A DNA stretch of 64,000 bases from Streptomyces sp. NBC_00523 (GTDB lineage: Bacteria > Actinomycetota > Actinomycetes > Streptomycetales > Streptomycetaceae), in assembly GCF_036346615.1 (NCBI RefSeq), contig NZ_CP107836.1:6200001-6264000 (forward strand), given 5' to 3'. The position numbers and the translations under genes are program-made. The notes beneath the pieces are model-generated. The model ran no database searches. It saw only the letters and a program-made list of their open reading frames with translations, and was not told the DNA's origin. Positions 1-10,200 of the stretch are shown in pieces; positions within the stretch are counted from its first letter, which is position 1, and every line of letters starts with the position of its first letter.

Positions 1-705
1 GACACGTGCGCCGTGCAGCAGGGGCCCCCAGAATTCGAGGCTGAATGCGTCCCAGGAGATGGGGGAGGACTGGAGGTACACCTCGTCCGCACCCGTCGGC
101 AGGTAGGTCTGTCCGACCAGGGTCGACACGAGGTTGCGGTGCGAGGAGACGATGCCCTTGGGCCGTCCGGTGGAGCCGGAGGTGAACATCACGCAGGCGA
201 GGTCGTCGCCCTGGATCGGCAGGCCGAGGTTGCCGGCGTCGTGGTGGGTCAGGTCGTCCGGGCCTTCGGTGCAGGTGGTCCAGGTTCCGGGGAGGCGGTC
301 GGCGAGTGCGGTGTGGGTGACGAGGTGGCTGATGGCGGCCTCGGTCGCGGCGGACCGCAGGCGCTCGTCGGGGAAGTCCGGGTCGAGCAGCACGTGCCCG
401 GCGCCGGTCTTGAGTACGGCGATGAGCGCGGCGGCGAAGGTGGCGTTGCGTTCGAAGAGAATGCCCGCCAGGTCACCCCGGCCGAGGCCGTGCCCGCGCA
501 GCTCGCGCGCCCAGCGGTTGGCGGTGGCGTTGAGCTCGGCGTACGTATAGCTGTGCTCACCGTCGATCAGCGCAACGGCCTCCGGGACCCGCGCCACCTG
601 CTCCTCGAAACGCTGCACGAGTGACACATCGTCCCGAGCGGCCACCTCCCCGGCCCACGCCCCGAGCAGCACCTCCCGCTCACCCGCCGACAGCACATCG
701 ACGTC
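1..705 (-). repeat. Adenylation-domain internal repeat, copy 2 (module 2)
   Basis: This stretch is nearly identical to 3139-3843, offset by 3,138 bp (1,046 codons, in frame). Long blocks match base for base, including synonymous positions, for example around the A3 motif. A more diverged patch lies at roughly 240-330. It continues past the left edge. This level of DNA identity exceeds what protein constraint requires and suggests recent module duplication or gene conversion. Confidence 0.85.
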
Positions 706-3700
706 CCCGATGCGCGCCTCCGGGTCGGCCAGCGCCTGGCGCAGCACCGCTCCGAGCACGGTCACCATGCGCTCGACGGTGGAGCGGTCGAACAGGTCCT
801 CCGCGAAGACGACCATGCCGCGCAGGCCCTCGCCGTCGTCCGTGCGGAGCAGGAATTCCAGGTCGAACTTGGCCGAGCCGTTGGCGAACGTCTGCACGGC
901 TTGCGGTCGCACCCCGGGCAGAGCCAGCACCGGTGTGCTGGTCTCCAGGGTGAGGCAGATCTGGAAGAGGGGGTGGCGGGCGAGTGTGCGGGTGGGGTTG
1001 AGGGCATCGAGGACGAGGTCGAAGGGGGCGTCCTGGTGGGCGAAGGCGTCCAAGTCCGTGGCACGGACGCGTCCCAGCAGTTCCCGGAAGCTGGGGTTGC
1101 CGGTCGTGTCAGTGCGCAGGACCAGGGTGTTGACGAAGAACCCGACCAGATCGCGCAGCGCCTCATCGGTGCGCCCGGCCACAGGTGAGCCGATGGCCAG
1201 GTCGGTGCCGGCGCCCAGCCGGGTGAGCGCTGCGGCCAGGGCCGCGTGCACCACCATGAACGGGGTGCACCCCTCGGCGCGGGCCAGCTCACCCACGCGG
1301 GCGAACAGGTCGTCACCGAGATCGACGGCCACCTCACCGCCCCGGTGCGAGGCCCGTGCGGGGCGCGGCCGGTCCAGGTTGAGACCGTGCTCCTCCGGAA
1401 GGCTCTCCAAGGCGCCCTGCCAGAAGGCGAGTTCGCGGGAGAGCACGCTGTCCGCGTCGTCGGCCGAGCCCAGCACCCGCTGCTGCCACACCGCGTAGTC
1501 CGCGTACTGCACCGACAGCGGCTCAAGCACCCGTCCCTCGGCTCCGGCCATCCGTGCCTCGTACGCACGGGCCAGATCCGTCACGTACGCCTCGCCCGAC
1601 TGGCCGTCCGTGGCGATGTGGTGCAGCACGAGGACCAGGTGGTGCGTGGTGCCGTCCAGCCGGAACAGTGTGACGGTGAGCGGGAGCTCACTGCGGAGGT
1701 CGAAGACGTGGCGACCCGCCTCGGCCACCGCGTGGTCCAGCTCCCCGGCGGTCACCTCGCGGCGCTCCATGCGCACCCGCGCCCCGGTGGCCGGGAGGAT
1801 GCGCTGCCGGGGTTCGCCGTCCACCGTTTCGTACCGGGTGCGCAGGGGTGCGTGGCGCTCGATGACGTCGTTGAGCGCGGCTTCCAGGGCGTCGGCGTCC
1901 AGGGTGCCGTCCAGGCGTACGGCCATCGGCACGTTGTACGCGGTGCTTCCGCCGTCCAGGTCCGCCAGCAGCCACAACCGGCGCTGGGCGAACGACATGG
2001 GAGCCAGTCCCTCGCCCGGCCCCTCACCGGCGGACGGCGGAGGCAGCGCCGGAAGGCCCTTCGCCGCGCCGACCTTCTCCGCGAGCCGCGCCACGGTCGG
2101 GTTCTCGAACACGTCCCGGATCGTCAGCCGGACACCGAGAGCCTGCGCGATCCGGTTGGTGAGGCGGGCCGCGAGGATCGAGTGCCCGCCGTGCTGGAAG
2201 AAGTCGTCATCGATCGTCAGCGTGCCCGGCACGTCGAGCGTGCTGGTGAAGAGGCCGGTCAGGGTCTCTTCCAGCAGGGTGCGCGGGGCACGACCGCCCG
2301 ACGCCACCGCGACCGGCTCGGGTAGCGCGCGCTTGTCGATCTTCCCGTTCGGCATGAGGGGGAAGCGGTCGAGCGGGGTGAGGTAGGCGGGGACCAGGTG
2401 TTCCGGAAGCCGGTCGGCGAGGTGGCGGCGGAGCTCCACGGGGTCAGCGCCCGTCACGACGTAGGCGGAGAGTTGGTCGTGGTGCTTGGTGACGACGGCC
2501 TGGGTGACCTGTGTGTGGGTGAGGAGTGCGGCTTCGACCTCGGCGGGTTCGATGCGGAAGCCGCGGATCTTGATCTGGTGGTCGGCGCGGCCTTCGTAGT
2601 GCAGCCGCCCGTCGTGGTCGAAGTGGGCGAGGTCGCCGGTGCGGTAGAGCCGGGTGCCGGGCTCGCCGTACGGGTTCGGTACGAAGCTGGTGGCGGTGAG
2701 GTCCGCCCGGTTCAGGTAGCCGTGGGCCAGACCGTCGCCGGACACGTACAGCTCACCGGTGGCACCAGGCGGGCACAGCCTCAGCGACGTATCGAGGACG
2801 TAGAGGGGCTTGTTGACCAGCGGGGTGCCGATCGGAATCACGGTGTGCGGGGCGTCGCCGGGCTCGATGACGTGTGTGGTGGCGTAGATCATCGCCTCGG
2901 CCGGCCCGTACCCGTTGAGCACCTTGATGCCGGGCCGGACGGTCTGAAGCTTGTGTACGTGTACCGGGGAGGCCGCCTCACCCACCGTGTACGCGGTGGT
3001 GACCGAGTCGAAGGTCTCGGGGTGTTCGTCGGTGAGGTAGTTGAAGAGGCTGGCCGACAGGAGCAGCGTCGTCACGCGGTGCTTGGGGGCCAACTCCGCG
3101 ATGAGCGAGGGCTCCGGCTTCTGCCCCGGCTGAAGGACGACACGTGCGCCATGCAGCAGCGGGCCCCAGAATTCGAGGCTGAAGGCGTCCCAGGAGATGG
3201 GGGAGGACTGGAGGTACACCTCGTCCGCACCCGTCGGCAGGTAGGTCTGTCCGACCAGGGTCGATACGAGGTTGCGGTGCGAGGAGACGATGCCCTTGGG
3301 CCGCCCGGTGGAGCCGGAGGTGAACATCACGCAGGCGAGGTCGTCACCGTGGATCGGCAGACCGAGGTCGCCCGCGTCGTGGTGGGCCACGTCATCCGGG
3401 CCCTCCACACACGTAACCCACTCACCCTCAAGGCGACCCGCCAGCCCCGCCCGTGTGACCAGGTGACTGATCGCGGCCTCGTCCGCCGCCGACCGCAGGC
3501 GCTCGTCCGGGAAGTCCGGGTCGAGCAGCACATGTCCGGCGCCGGTCTTGAGTACGGCGATGAGCGCGGCGGCGAAGGTGGCGTTGCGTTCCAGGAGGAT
3601 GCCGGCGAGTCGGCCTCGGCCCAGGCCGCGTGCGCGCAGCTCGCGCGCCCAGCGGTTGGCGGTGGCGTTGAGCTCCGCGTACGTATAGCTGCTCTCGCCG

Positions 3701-5202
3701 TCGATCAGCGCAACCGCGTCCGGGACCCGCGCCACCTGCTCCTCGAAGCGCTGCACGAGTGACACATCGTCCCGAGCGGCCACCTCCCCGGCCCACGTCC
3801 CGAGCAGCACCTCCCGCTCACCCGCGGTCAGCACGTCCAGTTCTGCCGCGTTCCGCTCGGCCGGCCCGACCCCGTCGGGGGACGGCGCGACCGCACGAGT
3901 GAGAAAGGCGGCCAGCCGGTCCTGGTGGGCGGCCACGGCGGAGACGTCGACGCCCTCCACCGGTGTATCGAAGTCGATGCGGAAACCGTCCGACGCGCCC
4001 AGGTCGTACACGGTGACGTTGAGGTCCTCCACCGGGCCGCTGGTGACGTTGTGGTTCACCGTGGTGCTGCCGCAGACCGTCAGGTCCGCGTTGAAGGACA
4101 TGATGTTGAGCACCGGCCCGGTCAGCCTGCGACCGCCGGTGAGTGTCCCCGCGTCCCGGCGCATGTCCTCGAACCGCGTCAACTGGTGGCGCAGTCCGTG
4201 CTTGACCTCGGCGGCCACCGCACGCACCAGGGTCCGCAGGGACTCGTCCGTGCCCACACGGAGCCGCAGGGGCACGATGTTCGACGTCATGCCCGGCGTA
4301 CTGCGGGCCGTCTTCGTGGCTCGGCCCGCCACCGGCAGGGCGACCATCAGCTCGTCCAGGTCCGTGACACGGTGCAGGTAGACCGTGAACAGCGCGACCA
4401 CGAGCACCGGCCAGGAGACCCGCTCGGCGCGCGCCACGGCACGCAGCCGGTCGGCCTCCGCTGCCGGGATGAGGACGGTGCGCCGGGCGAAGGGCAGCAG
4501 AGCCCGGGCGGGGGCGGCCCGTCCGGCGCCCCTGACCAGGCTGGGGAACGTCTCCGGAGCGCCCGCCAGGTGCTCCCGCCAGGCGGCCCGTTCGACCGTG
4601 GCCTGCTCGGAGGCCCGGTACGCGGCGTCCTCGGCGTACAGCTCGGCGAGCCCGCCGAACGGGGAGTCGCCCCACGGCTCCCCGGCGACCGCCCGCTCGT
4701 ACAGCTCGACCAGTCGTTGCAGCAGCATACCCATGCCCGCGCCGTCGACGACCAGGTGATGGAAGGCGTAGACGTAGAAGTACCGGTCGTCGGCCAGCTT
4801 GATCAGCATGCAGCGGAGCGGGTGTTCGCCGGTCAGATCGAAGGACGCCCCGACCGCCGCGTCCACCAGCCCCCAGGCCGCGCCCTCCGGGTCCGCCGCA
4901 CCGCTCACATCGGTGTAGGGGAGCGTGCGCTCTCCCGCATCGGTGTCGATCAGCTGCCACACCTGCTCGCCGTCGTCCTCGAAGCAGCGGGTGCGCATGA
5001 CGTCCGCCTCCTCCACGAGGCGGCGCCAGGCGGCGGCCATCAGCACCGGGTCGACCGGGCCCAGGATGTCCCGGCACTCCGCGATGTTGTACTTCAGGCC
5101 GGTGGGGTCCAGGGTGTGCGCCGTCCAGATATCGCGCTGGGCCTCCGAGAGCGGCAGCCGGGAGGCGGCCGGAGCGGGTGCGACGGTGGCGTCGGACGGC
5201 AT
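1..5202 (-). CDS. Nonribosomal peptide synthetase, modules C-A-PCP-C-A (3' end outside window)
   Basis: The reading frame is open from an ATG at 5202 (preceded by AGGAG at good spacing) to the left edge, 1,734 codons with no stop. Domains in order: condensation 1 (HHLVVDG near 4760), adenylation 1 (TSGSTGRPKG near 3310, YRTGD near 2640, NGYGPAE near 2900, PNGKIDK near 2345), carrier protein (GGHS, phosphopantetheine Ser at about 2181), condensation 2 (HHIATDG near 1620, FFVNT near 1150), and adenylation 2, cut at its A4 region. It assembles a peptide on carrier-bound thioesters in the cytoplasm. An N-terminal C domain means module 1 receives an acyl or peptidyl group from another protein. I read specificity positions D-A-L-L-Y-V-G-I-Y-K for A1; I cannot match this to a substrate. 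A2 begins with the same D-A-L. No epimerase is seen between modules. Confidence 0.95.
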   Translation of the reverse strand, partial: MPSDATVAPAPAASRLPLSEAQRDIWTAHTLDPTGLKYNIAECRDILGPVDPVLMAAAWRRLVEEADVMRTRCFEDDGEQVWQLIDTDAGERTLPYTDVSGAADPEGAAWGLVDAAVGASFDLTGEHPLRCMLIKLADDRYFYVYAFHHLVVDGAGMGMLLQRLVELYERAVAGEPWGDSPFGGLAELYAEDAAYRASEQATVERAAWREHLAGAPETFPSLVRGAGRAAPARALLPFARRTVLIPAAEADRLRAVARAERVSWPVLVVALFTVYLHRVTDLDELMVALPVAGRATKTARSTPGMTSNIVPLRLRVGTDESLRTLVRAVAAEVKHGLRHQLTRFEDMRRDAGTLTGGRRLTGPVLNIMSFNADLTVCGSTTVNHNVTSGPVEDLNVTVYDLGASDGFRIDFDTPVEGVDVSAVAAHQDRLAAFLTRAVAPSPDGVGPAERNAAELDVLTAGEREVLLGTWAGEVAARDDVSLVQRFEEQVARVPDAVALIDGESSYTYAELNATANRWARELRARGLGRGRLAGILLERNATFAAALIAVLKTGAGHVLLDPDFPDERLRSAADEAAISHLVTRAGLAGRLEGEWVTCVEGPDDVAHHDAGDLGLPIHGDDLACVMFTSGSTGRPKGIVSSHRNLVSTLVGQTYLPTGADEVYLQSSPISWDAFSLEFWGPLLHGARVVLQPGQKPEPSLIAELAPKHRVTTLLLSASLFNYLTDEHPETFDSVTTAYTVGEAASPVHVHKLQTVRPGIKVLNGYGPAEAMIYATTHVIEPGDAPHTVIPIGTPLVNKPLYVLDTSLRLCPPGATGELYVSGDGLAHGYLNRADLTATSFVPNPYGEPGTRLYRTGDLAHFDHDGRLHYEGRADHQIKIRGFRIEPAEVEAALLTHTQVTQAVVTKHHDQLSAYVVTGADPVELRRHLADRLPEHLVPAYLTPLDRFPLMPNGKIDKRALPEPVAVASGGRAPRTLLEETLTGLFTSTLDVPGTLTIDDDFFQHGGHSILAARLTNRIAQALGVRLTIRDVFENPTVARLAEKVGAAKGLPALPPPSAGEGPGEGLAPMSFAQRRLWLLADLDGGSTAYNVPMAVRLDGTLDADALEAALNDVIERHAPLRTRYETVDGEPRQRILPATGARVRMERREVTAGELDHAVAEAGRHVFDLRSELPLTVTLFRLDGTTHHLVLVLHHIATDGQSGEAYVTDLARAYEARMAGAEGRVLEPLSVQYADYAVWQQRVLGSADDADSVLSRELAFWQGALESLPEEHGLNLDRPRPARASHRGGEVAVDLGDDLFARVGELARAEGCTPFMVVHAALAAALTRLGAGTDLAIGSPVAGRTDEALRDLVGFFVNTLVLRTDTTGNPSFRELLGRVRATDLDAFAHQDAPFDLVLDALNPTRTLARHPLFQICLTLETSTPVLALPGVRPQAVQTFANGSAKFDLEFLLRTDDGEGLRGMVVFAEDLFDRSTVERMVTVLGAVLRQALADPEARIGDVDVLSAGEREVLLGAWAGEVAARDDVSLVQRFEEQVARVPEAVALIDGEHSYTYAELNATANRWARELRGHGLGRGDLAGILFERNATFAAALIAVLKTGAGHVLLDPDFPDERLRSAATEAAISHLVTHTALADRLPGTWTTCTEGPDDLTHHDAGNLGLPIQGDDLACVMFTSGSTGRPKGIVSSHRNLVSTLVGQTYLPTGADEVYLQSSPISWDAFSLEFWGPLLHGARV
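3139..3843 (-). repeat. Adenylation-domain internal repeat, copy 1 (module 1)
   Basis: Partner of the repeat at 1-705. It covers the N-terminal subdomain of adenylation domain 1 from the condensation-adenylation linker to the A4 region. Identity falls off abruptly upstream of about 3843, inside the linker. Confidence 0.85.
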
Positions 5203-5369
5203 GAGGTCTCCTGTGAGTCGCGGCGGGAGGGGGCGGGGCGAGTGCCATACAACCGCCGGGGCCGGGCGCCGAGCGGCAGTTGTTCCGGCGGTAGGGCCAG
5301 CAGTTCGGCGGTGCGGCGGCAGTCGGACGGCAGGCACGGCACGCCCCGTCCGCCGCCGCACCGGAGCCG

Positions 5370-6725
5370 TCACACCCCGGCCGTCGCCCCCGCCGCCGCC
5401 CGCACCACGCACAGCACCCGGAACGCCGAGCGCCCGCCGTCCGCGCTGGTCCGGATCACGCCGCCGACCAGTAGCTCGCGGATCAGCCGGCCGCACTCCG
5501 GTAGCGGGCGGCCGGTGAGCCGCACGACGTCCTGGAGAAGGAACTCCCCGTCGCCCACCTCGCCCAGGTCGCCGATGAGGGCCCGGTAAGGGGCGGGCAG
5601 CGCGGCGAGCGTGCGGCTCACCCGGACCTGCAGGCGGGAGCCGTCCGGGCCGTCGGCCAGGTGGTCGAGGAGCGGGGCCGGGTCGGAGTCCACGATGTTC
5701 CGCAAGGTGGACAGGTCGCACACGGTGAGCCAGGAAGCGGCGGCACCGAGCGCCGCCGGGTGGCCGTCGAGGCGGTGGCAGATCCAGGCCACATCCGCGA
5801 GCGCCTGCTCATCGGGCACGATGTCGGGCCGGACGCGCCGGAGCTGGCTGAGGAAGAACCGTACGGCGGGCGCGTCCGGATGCCCGGCGGCCGGGTCCGG
5901 CGCCTCCAACGGGGAGAGCAGGAACAGGCGTTCACCGGGCACGTTCCAGGGCCGCTCACCGGTGATCAGCAGCCGCAGGCCCGGGAACGTACGCAGGAGC
6001 CGGCTCAGGCGGCCGAAGTCCAGGGCGGCGGTGTCGGCACCGTCGAGGACGAGCACGGCCGCACCGCGTACGGAGGAACCGCCGTCGTCATCGAGGGCGG
6101 CCAGCGCGTCCGCCAGCGCGGGCAGCACCTCATCGGACGCGCCGCCACCGCGCAGGAACCGCGCGCAGTCGTCGGCGAGTTGGGGCATCGGGTCGTCGTC
6201 GGGGCGCAGGCAGTCGGCGGTGGCGCCGTCACCGTAGTGCCAGAGCACCGGCAGCCCGGCGCCGTGCAGACGGGCGGCCGCCTCCAGGGCGAGCCGGGTC
6301 TTGCCCACCCCGCTCAACCCGACGACGGTCACCAGCCGTTCGGCGCCGGACCCCAGCTCCTCCACCAGGACACCGGTCTCCGCGTCCCGCCCGACCAGCG
6401 GGTACAGCGGCACGGGCGGTGCGGCCCGCTCCATGGACAGGCGCCGCACGTCACCGTCCGCCCGGGACCCGCTCCGGGCCGCCGCCTCCAGCGCGGCACG
6501 GGCGCGGGGGCCGAGCCTGAGCGCGTCGGCCATGAGCCGCACCGTATCCGTCCTGGGCCGCTGGGCCTTCCCCTTCTCCAGGTCCCGGATGGCCCGCACG
6601 CTGATGGTGGACAGATCCGCCAACTCCCGCTGGGTCAGGCCGATACGGAGCCGGTGGCCGCGTATCAGGGAACCGAGCGGGGCGGTGGTGGCCGGGGTGT
6701 CCTGCGGGGGGTGGCTGAGCGTCAT
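5370..6725 (-). CDS. XRE-family HTH regulator with NB-ARC-type ATPase domain
   Basis: 451 aa. Residues about 17-75 form a Cro/C1-type helix-turn-helix (LIRGHRLRIGLTQRELA, followed by ISVRAIRDLEKGKAQRP). A nucleotide-binding domain follows, with a P-loop GLSGVGKTR near residue 140 and a Walker B-like VLVLDGAD near 225. The C-terminus resembles a winged-helix region. There is no TPR tail, so it is shorter than AfsR-like regulators. It lies 167 nt upstream of the NRPS start on the same strand and is divergent from the small secreted protein at 7042. A role as pathway-specific regulator of the NRPS is inferred from position. ATP-dependent signalling is known for this architecture, but the ligand is unknown. 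Confidence 0.85.
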   Translation of the reverse strand: MTLSHPPQDTPATTAPLGSLIRGHRLRIGLTQRELADLSTISVRAIRDLEKGKAQRPRTDTVRLMADALRLGPRARAALEAAARSGSRADGDVRRLSMERAAPPVPLYPLVGRDAETGVLVEELGSGAERLVTVVGLSGVGKTRLALEAAARLHGAGLPVLWHYGDGATADCLRPDDDPMPQLADDCARFLRGGGASDEVLPALADALAALDDDGGSSVRGAAVLVLDGADTAALDFGRLSRLLRTFPGLRLLITGERPWNVPGERLFLLSPLEAPDPAAGHPDAPAVRFFLSQLRRVRPDIVPDEQALADVAWICHRLDGHPAALGAAASWLTVCDLSTLRNIVDSDPAPLLDHLADGPDGSRLQVRVSRTLAALPAPYRALIGDLGEVGDGEFLLQDVVRLTGRPLPECGRLIRELLVGGVIRTSADGGRSAFRVLCVVRAAAGATAGV

Positions 6726-7041
6726 GGGAAGGACTCCTGCTCGTCGGGGGGATGGGCGCCCCGGAAGCGGCTGCGGGCCGGGGTGCCGGAGGGGACGGCT
6801 GTCGTGCCTTGCTGCTGCCGGAATCCTCCGCGTGCGCCCTATCCGGGAGGCATCGCGAGACCAACGCCGCCACCGGCCCGGCCGGCCCCTCGGGATAGGC
6901 GACAGGAGCCCCCGCCCGGGCCGGTGATAGGGGCCCAGTGCCGTGATAGCGGGGGGATAGGAGCGGGGGCGGTCCCGTGAATCCGCGCGTTCCTAACTTG
7001 GTGTCCAGAAGGAAACGGAACACCGACGAAGGGACAGTCCG
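6726..7041. promoter_or_regulatory. Divergent intergenic region with ATAG direct repeats
   Basis: This 316-bp region has no gene. It holds four GATAG motifs on the plus strand at 6894, 6926, 6945 and 6956. The last two are spaced exactly 11 bp and are followed by a G-rich tract. A similar 11-bp-spaced ATAG pair lies upstream of 10548. Such phasing is typical of SARP-type activator sites, which bind direct repeats one helical turn apart. The assignment to the SARP encoded at 7249 is inference. Confidence 0.45.
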
Positions 7042-7236
7042 ATGAACCGCAACACCACCGCCCGCAACGCCCTCCGCGCCGCCTTCGCCACCGTCGCGGT
7101 CGTGATCGTCACCGGCATCGGCGTCCAGGTCGGCTGGGCCGACGACACGTCCGGCACCGGCACCCAGCCGACCGGCACCAGCAGCACCCCCACCCCGGGC
7201 GCCACCGGCTCCACCGACAACAACCCCTGGGACTGA
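7042..7236 (+). CDS. Small secreted protein of unknown function
   Basis: 64 aa. It has a basic N-terminus, a hydrophobic core (AAFATVAVVIVTGIGVQV) and a probable signal peptidase site after GWA. That leaves a mature peptide of about 31 residues rich in Thr, Gly, Ser and Pro and ending in NNPWD. The ATG at 7042 has a GAAGGGA ribosome-binding site about 8 nt upstream. It sits between two NB-ARC-type regulators and is convergent with the SARP gene, with only 12 nt between their ends. I do not recognise a family. The context suggests a signal or accessory peptide of the regulatory locus, but nothing proves this. Confidence 0.7.
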   Translation: MNRNTTARNALRAAFATVAVVIVTGIGVQVGWADDTSGTGTQPTGTSSTPTPGATGSTDNNPWD

Positions 7237-7248
7237 CCCCCGCAGGAC

Positions 7249-10200
7249 TCAGCCGGCGCCCAACAGCCGTCGAGTCTCAGCCAGTTCCCGTTTCATCCCC
7301 CGGCTCGTGAAGACCTCCACCGCGGGGGCCAGCAGTTCCCGGGAACGCCCCGGCTCCTCCTCGCCGAGCAGCCGCGCCAGATCCAGGCGGGCCAGAGCGC
7401 CACCGCCGAAATCCATGATCTGCTCCCGGGCCGCGACGGCCCGGTCGAAGAAATACCTCGCCCTGTCGGGCCGCCCCATCATGACGAACGCCTGGCCGAG
7501 ATCCCGCAGCAGATGCCCCTCGCCGATCACATCACCGGAATCCCGGCACAGCTCCAGGACCTCCGTGAACGTCAGCACCGCGAGGTCCAGCTCGCCCCGC
7601 TCCAGCAGCAGTTGGCCCACCCGGCGCAAGGTCCGCGCCCGGCCCCCGAGATAGCCCACCCCGTCGTAGATCTCCAGCGCCTCGTCCAACTGCGCCTGCG
7701 CCACGTCCACGTCACCCCGGCGCATCCGGATGTGGGCGCTCTGCGTCAGCACGATCGCCCGCCCCACCACGTCACCGGCCCGGTCGAAGTCCGCCAGCGA
7801 CCGCCCGTACAGATCGAGGGCGGTGTCGTCGTCGCCGTTCGTCCGTGCGATCAGGGCCATGTCACGTCGGCACAGGGCCTCGCCCTGCGGTTCGTCCAGC
7901 GCCTGGAAGACGTCGAGCGCCGAACTCAGCGCCTGGCGCGCCATGTCGAACTCGTTGCGGCTCATGTACAGCGAACCCAGCGAGGCCCGGACGGCGGCCG
8001 TACCCCGCAGATTGCCCGCCTTGCGCACGGCGGCCAGAGCCCGTACGTGGGTCTGCTCCCACAGGTCGTAATGGCCCCGCACCTCGAACAACGTGACCAG
8101 GGTCGTCGCCAGATTCCAGCTGACGTCGTGCAGGCCCTCGTCGGCGGCGTGCTCCACCATCCCGCACAGGGCGCCCTGCTCCGCGTCGAACCAGGCGAGC
8201 GGATCGGCGAGCAGGTCGCTCGTGCACGACGGGGGCGGCGCCCAGCGCGGCGCGTCGCCGTGCAGGACGGTGAAGTCACCGCCGTACACCTTGCGATGGG
8301 CCTCCTGCGCCAGATACATCCAGCCGCCCGCCATCCGGACGAGCGCGTCCCGGCGCAGCTCCGGCGCGTCCTGCGCGGCCAGCTGCTCGCGCGCGTAGAC
8401 GCGGATGATCTCGTGGAACTGGTACCGGTAGCCGCCGGTCCGCTCCACCCCGACCACGTCCAGCATCTGCATGTCGACCAGCGGTTCCAGCAGGTCCGAC
8501 GGCACCGGCCGGTCGTCGTCGAGCAGCGCACCCGCGAGCCAGCCCGGCAGCGTCGGCGTCCGCGCCATGGAGAGCAGCCGCAGCAGCCCCCGGTCCTCGG
8601 GCGCCAGACCGTTGTACGTGAGCGACAGGCTGGCGCGCATCGTCATCTCACCGTGCGCCAGCTCGTCCAGCCGGTGCCGCTCGTTGGCCAGCCGGTGCAC
8701 CATCGAGGCGAGCGTCCAGTGCGGACGGGCGGCGAGCCGGGCCGCCACGATCCGCAGCGCGAGCGGCAGCCGTCCCACCGTACGCACCAGGGCCTCGGCC
8801 GACGCGGCCTCGCCCTCCACCCGCTCCTCCCCGATGATCCGGGAGAGCAGCTTCAGCGCCCGCTCCTCGTCCAGGACGTCCAGCTCCACGCGGTGCGCGC
8901 CCGGCAGCGCGGTCAGCCGGGCCCGGCTGGTGACCAGGACCGCGCAGTCCCGGCTCCCCGGCAGCAGCGGCTGCACCTGGCTCTCCGACGCGGCGTCGTC
9001 CAGGACCACCAGGAGGCGGCGGGAGGCGAGCCGGGTGCGGTACATCTCCGCCCGCTCGTCCAGCGAGTCCGGGATCAGCTGGCCCGGGATGCCCAGGGCG
9101 CGCAGGAAGCGGCCCAGCACCTCCGCGGTGGTGGCCGGGGTCCCGGTGCCGCGCAGATCGCAGTACAACTGGCCGTCGGGGAACCCCGTCTCCGCGAGCC
9201 GGTGCGCGAGGTTCACGGCCAGCGTGGACTTGCCGGTGCCCGGCTTCCCGGTGATCACGGCAAGACCGACCGCCTTGCGCTCCCGGCCACCGGTCAGCGC
9301 CTTCTCCAGGGCGGCGAGCTGGGCGTCGTCCGCCACGAAGTCCGAAGCGTCGGCGGGGAGTTGCTGCGGTCGGGCGTCGTGCGGTTGTGGTTCGGCCGGG
9401 GCACCGGGGGAGTCCTGGGCGGCCCCGGGCACCGGGTGGGCGCTCGGGTTGGTGGCGTGTCCCGCGTCGCTACGGGCTGGCTCGCCGCGGTCGGCGCCGA
9501 CGGCCGGGCGCCGGGGCGCGGCGGGCTCGACGGCGCCCCCACCGGCGGACCGGGGCGCCTGCCCCCGTACCGGCGGAGGCAGTTCCCCGGCGAGGATGGC
9601 CGCCTCCAGTCGGCGCAGTTCCCGGCCCGGTTCGAGGCCCAGCTCCTGGTCGAGGATGCGGCGCCCGTCCCGGAACGCCTCAAGCGCCTCCGCCTGCCGG
9701 CCCGACCAGTACAGGGCGCACATCAGCTGGCCCCGGAGCCGTTCCCGCAACGGGTTCTCATGGGTGAGGAGTTGGAGCTCACCCACCAGCCGGTCGTGCC
9801 GGCCGAGCTCCAGCTCCAACTGCATCCGCAGCTCGACGGCGCTCAGCCGCTCCTCGTCCAGCTGGCGCGCCTTGTTGGCCAGGGGGCCGCTGTCCAGGCC
9901 GGTCAGGGAGTCCCCCTGCCACAGCGCCACCGCGGACTTCAGGAGCGCCACCGCCTTCTCGGACTCGCCCTCGTCGCGTTGCCGCCTCGCCATCGCGACC
10001 AGGCCGGTGAAGAGCAGCGAGTCCACGTCCCCGGTGTCCACGTGCAGGACGTATCCCGGCGGGCGGGTCGATATGGAGACCGTGCTGTCCGCACCGGCCA
10101 GGAGCTTCCGCAGCCGGGACACGCAGATCTGGACCTGGGTGCGGGCGGTCTCCGGCGGGCTGTCCTCCCAGATGAGGTCCACCAGGTAGTTCGTGCTGAC

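Noticed and set aside
1..5202. A specific substrate or product for the NRPS, such as a siderophore
   Set aside because: The specificity positions I read do not match a code I know, and the rest of the cluster lies outside the window.
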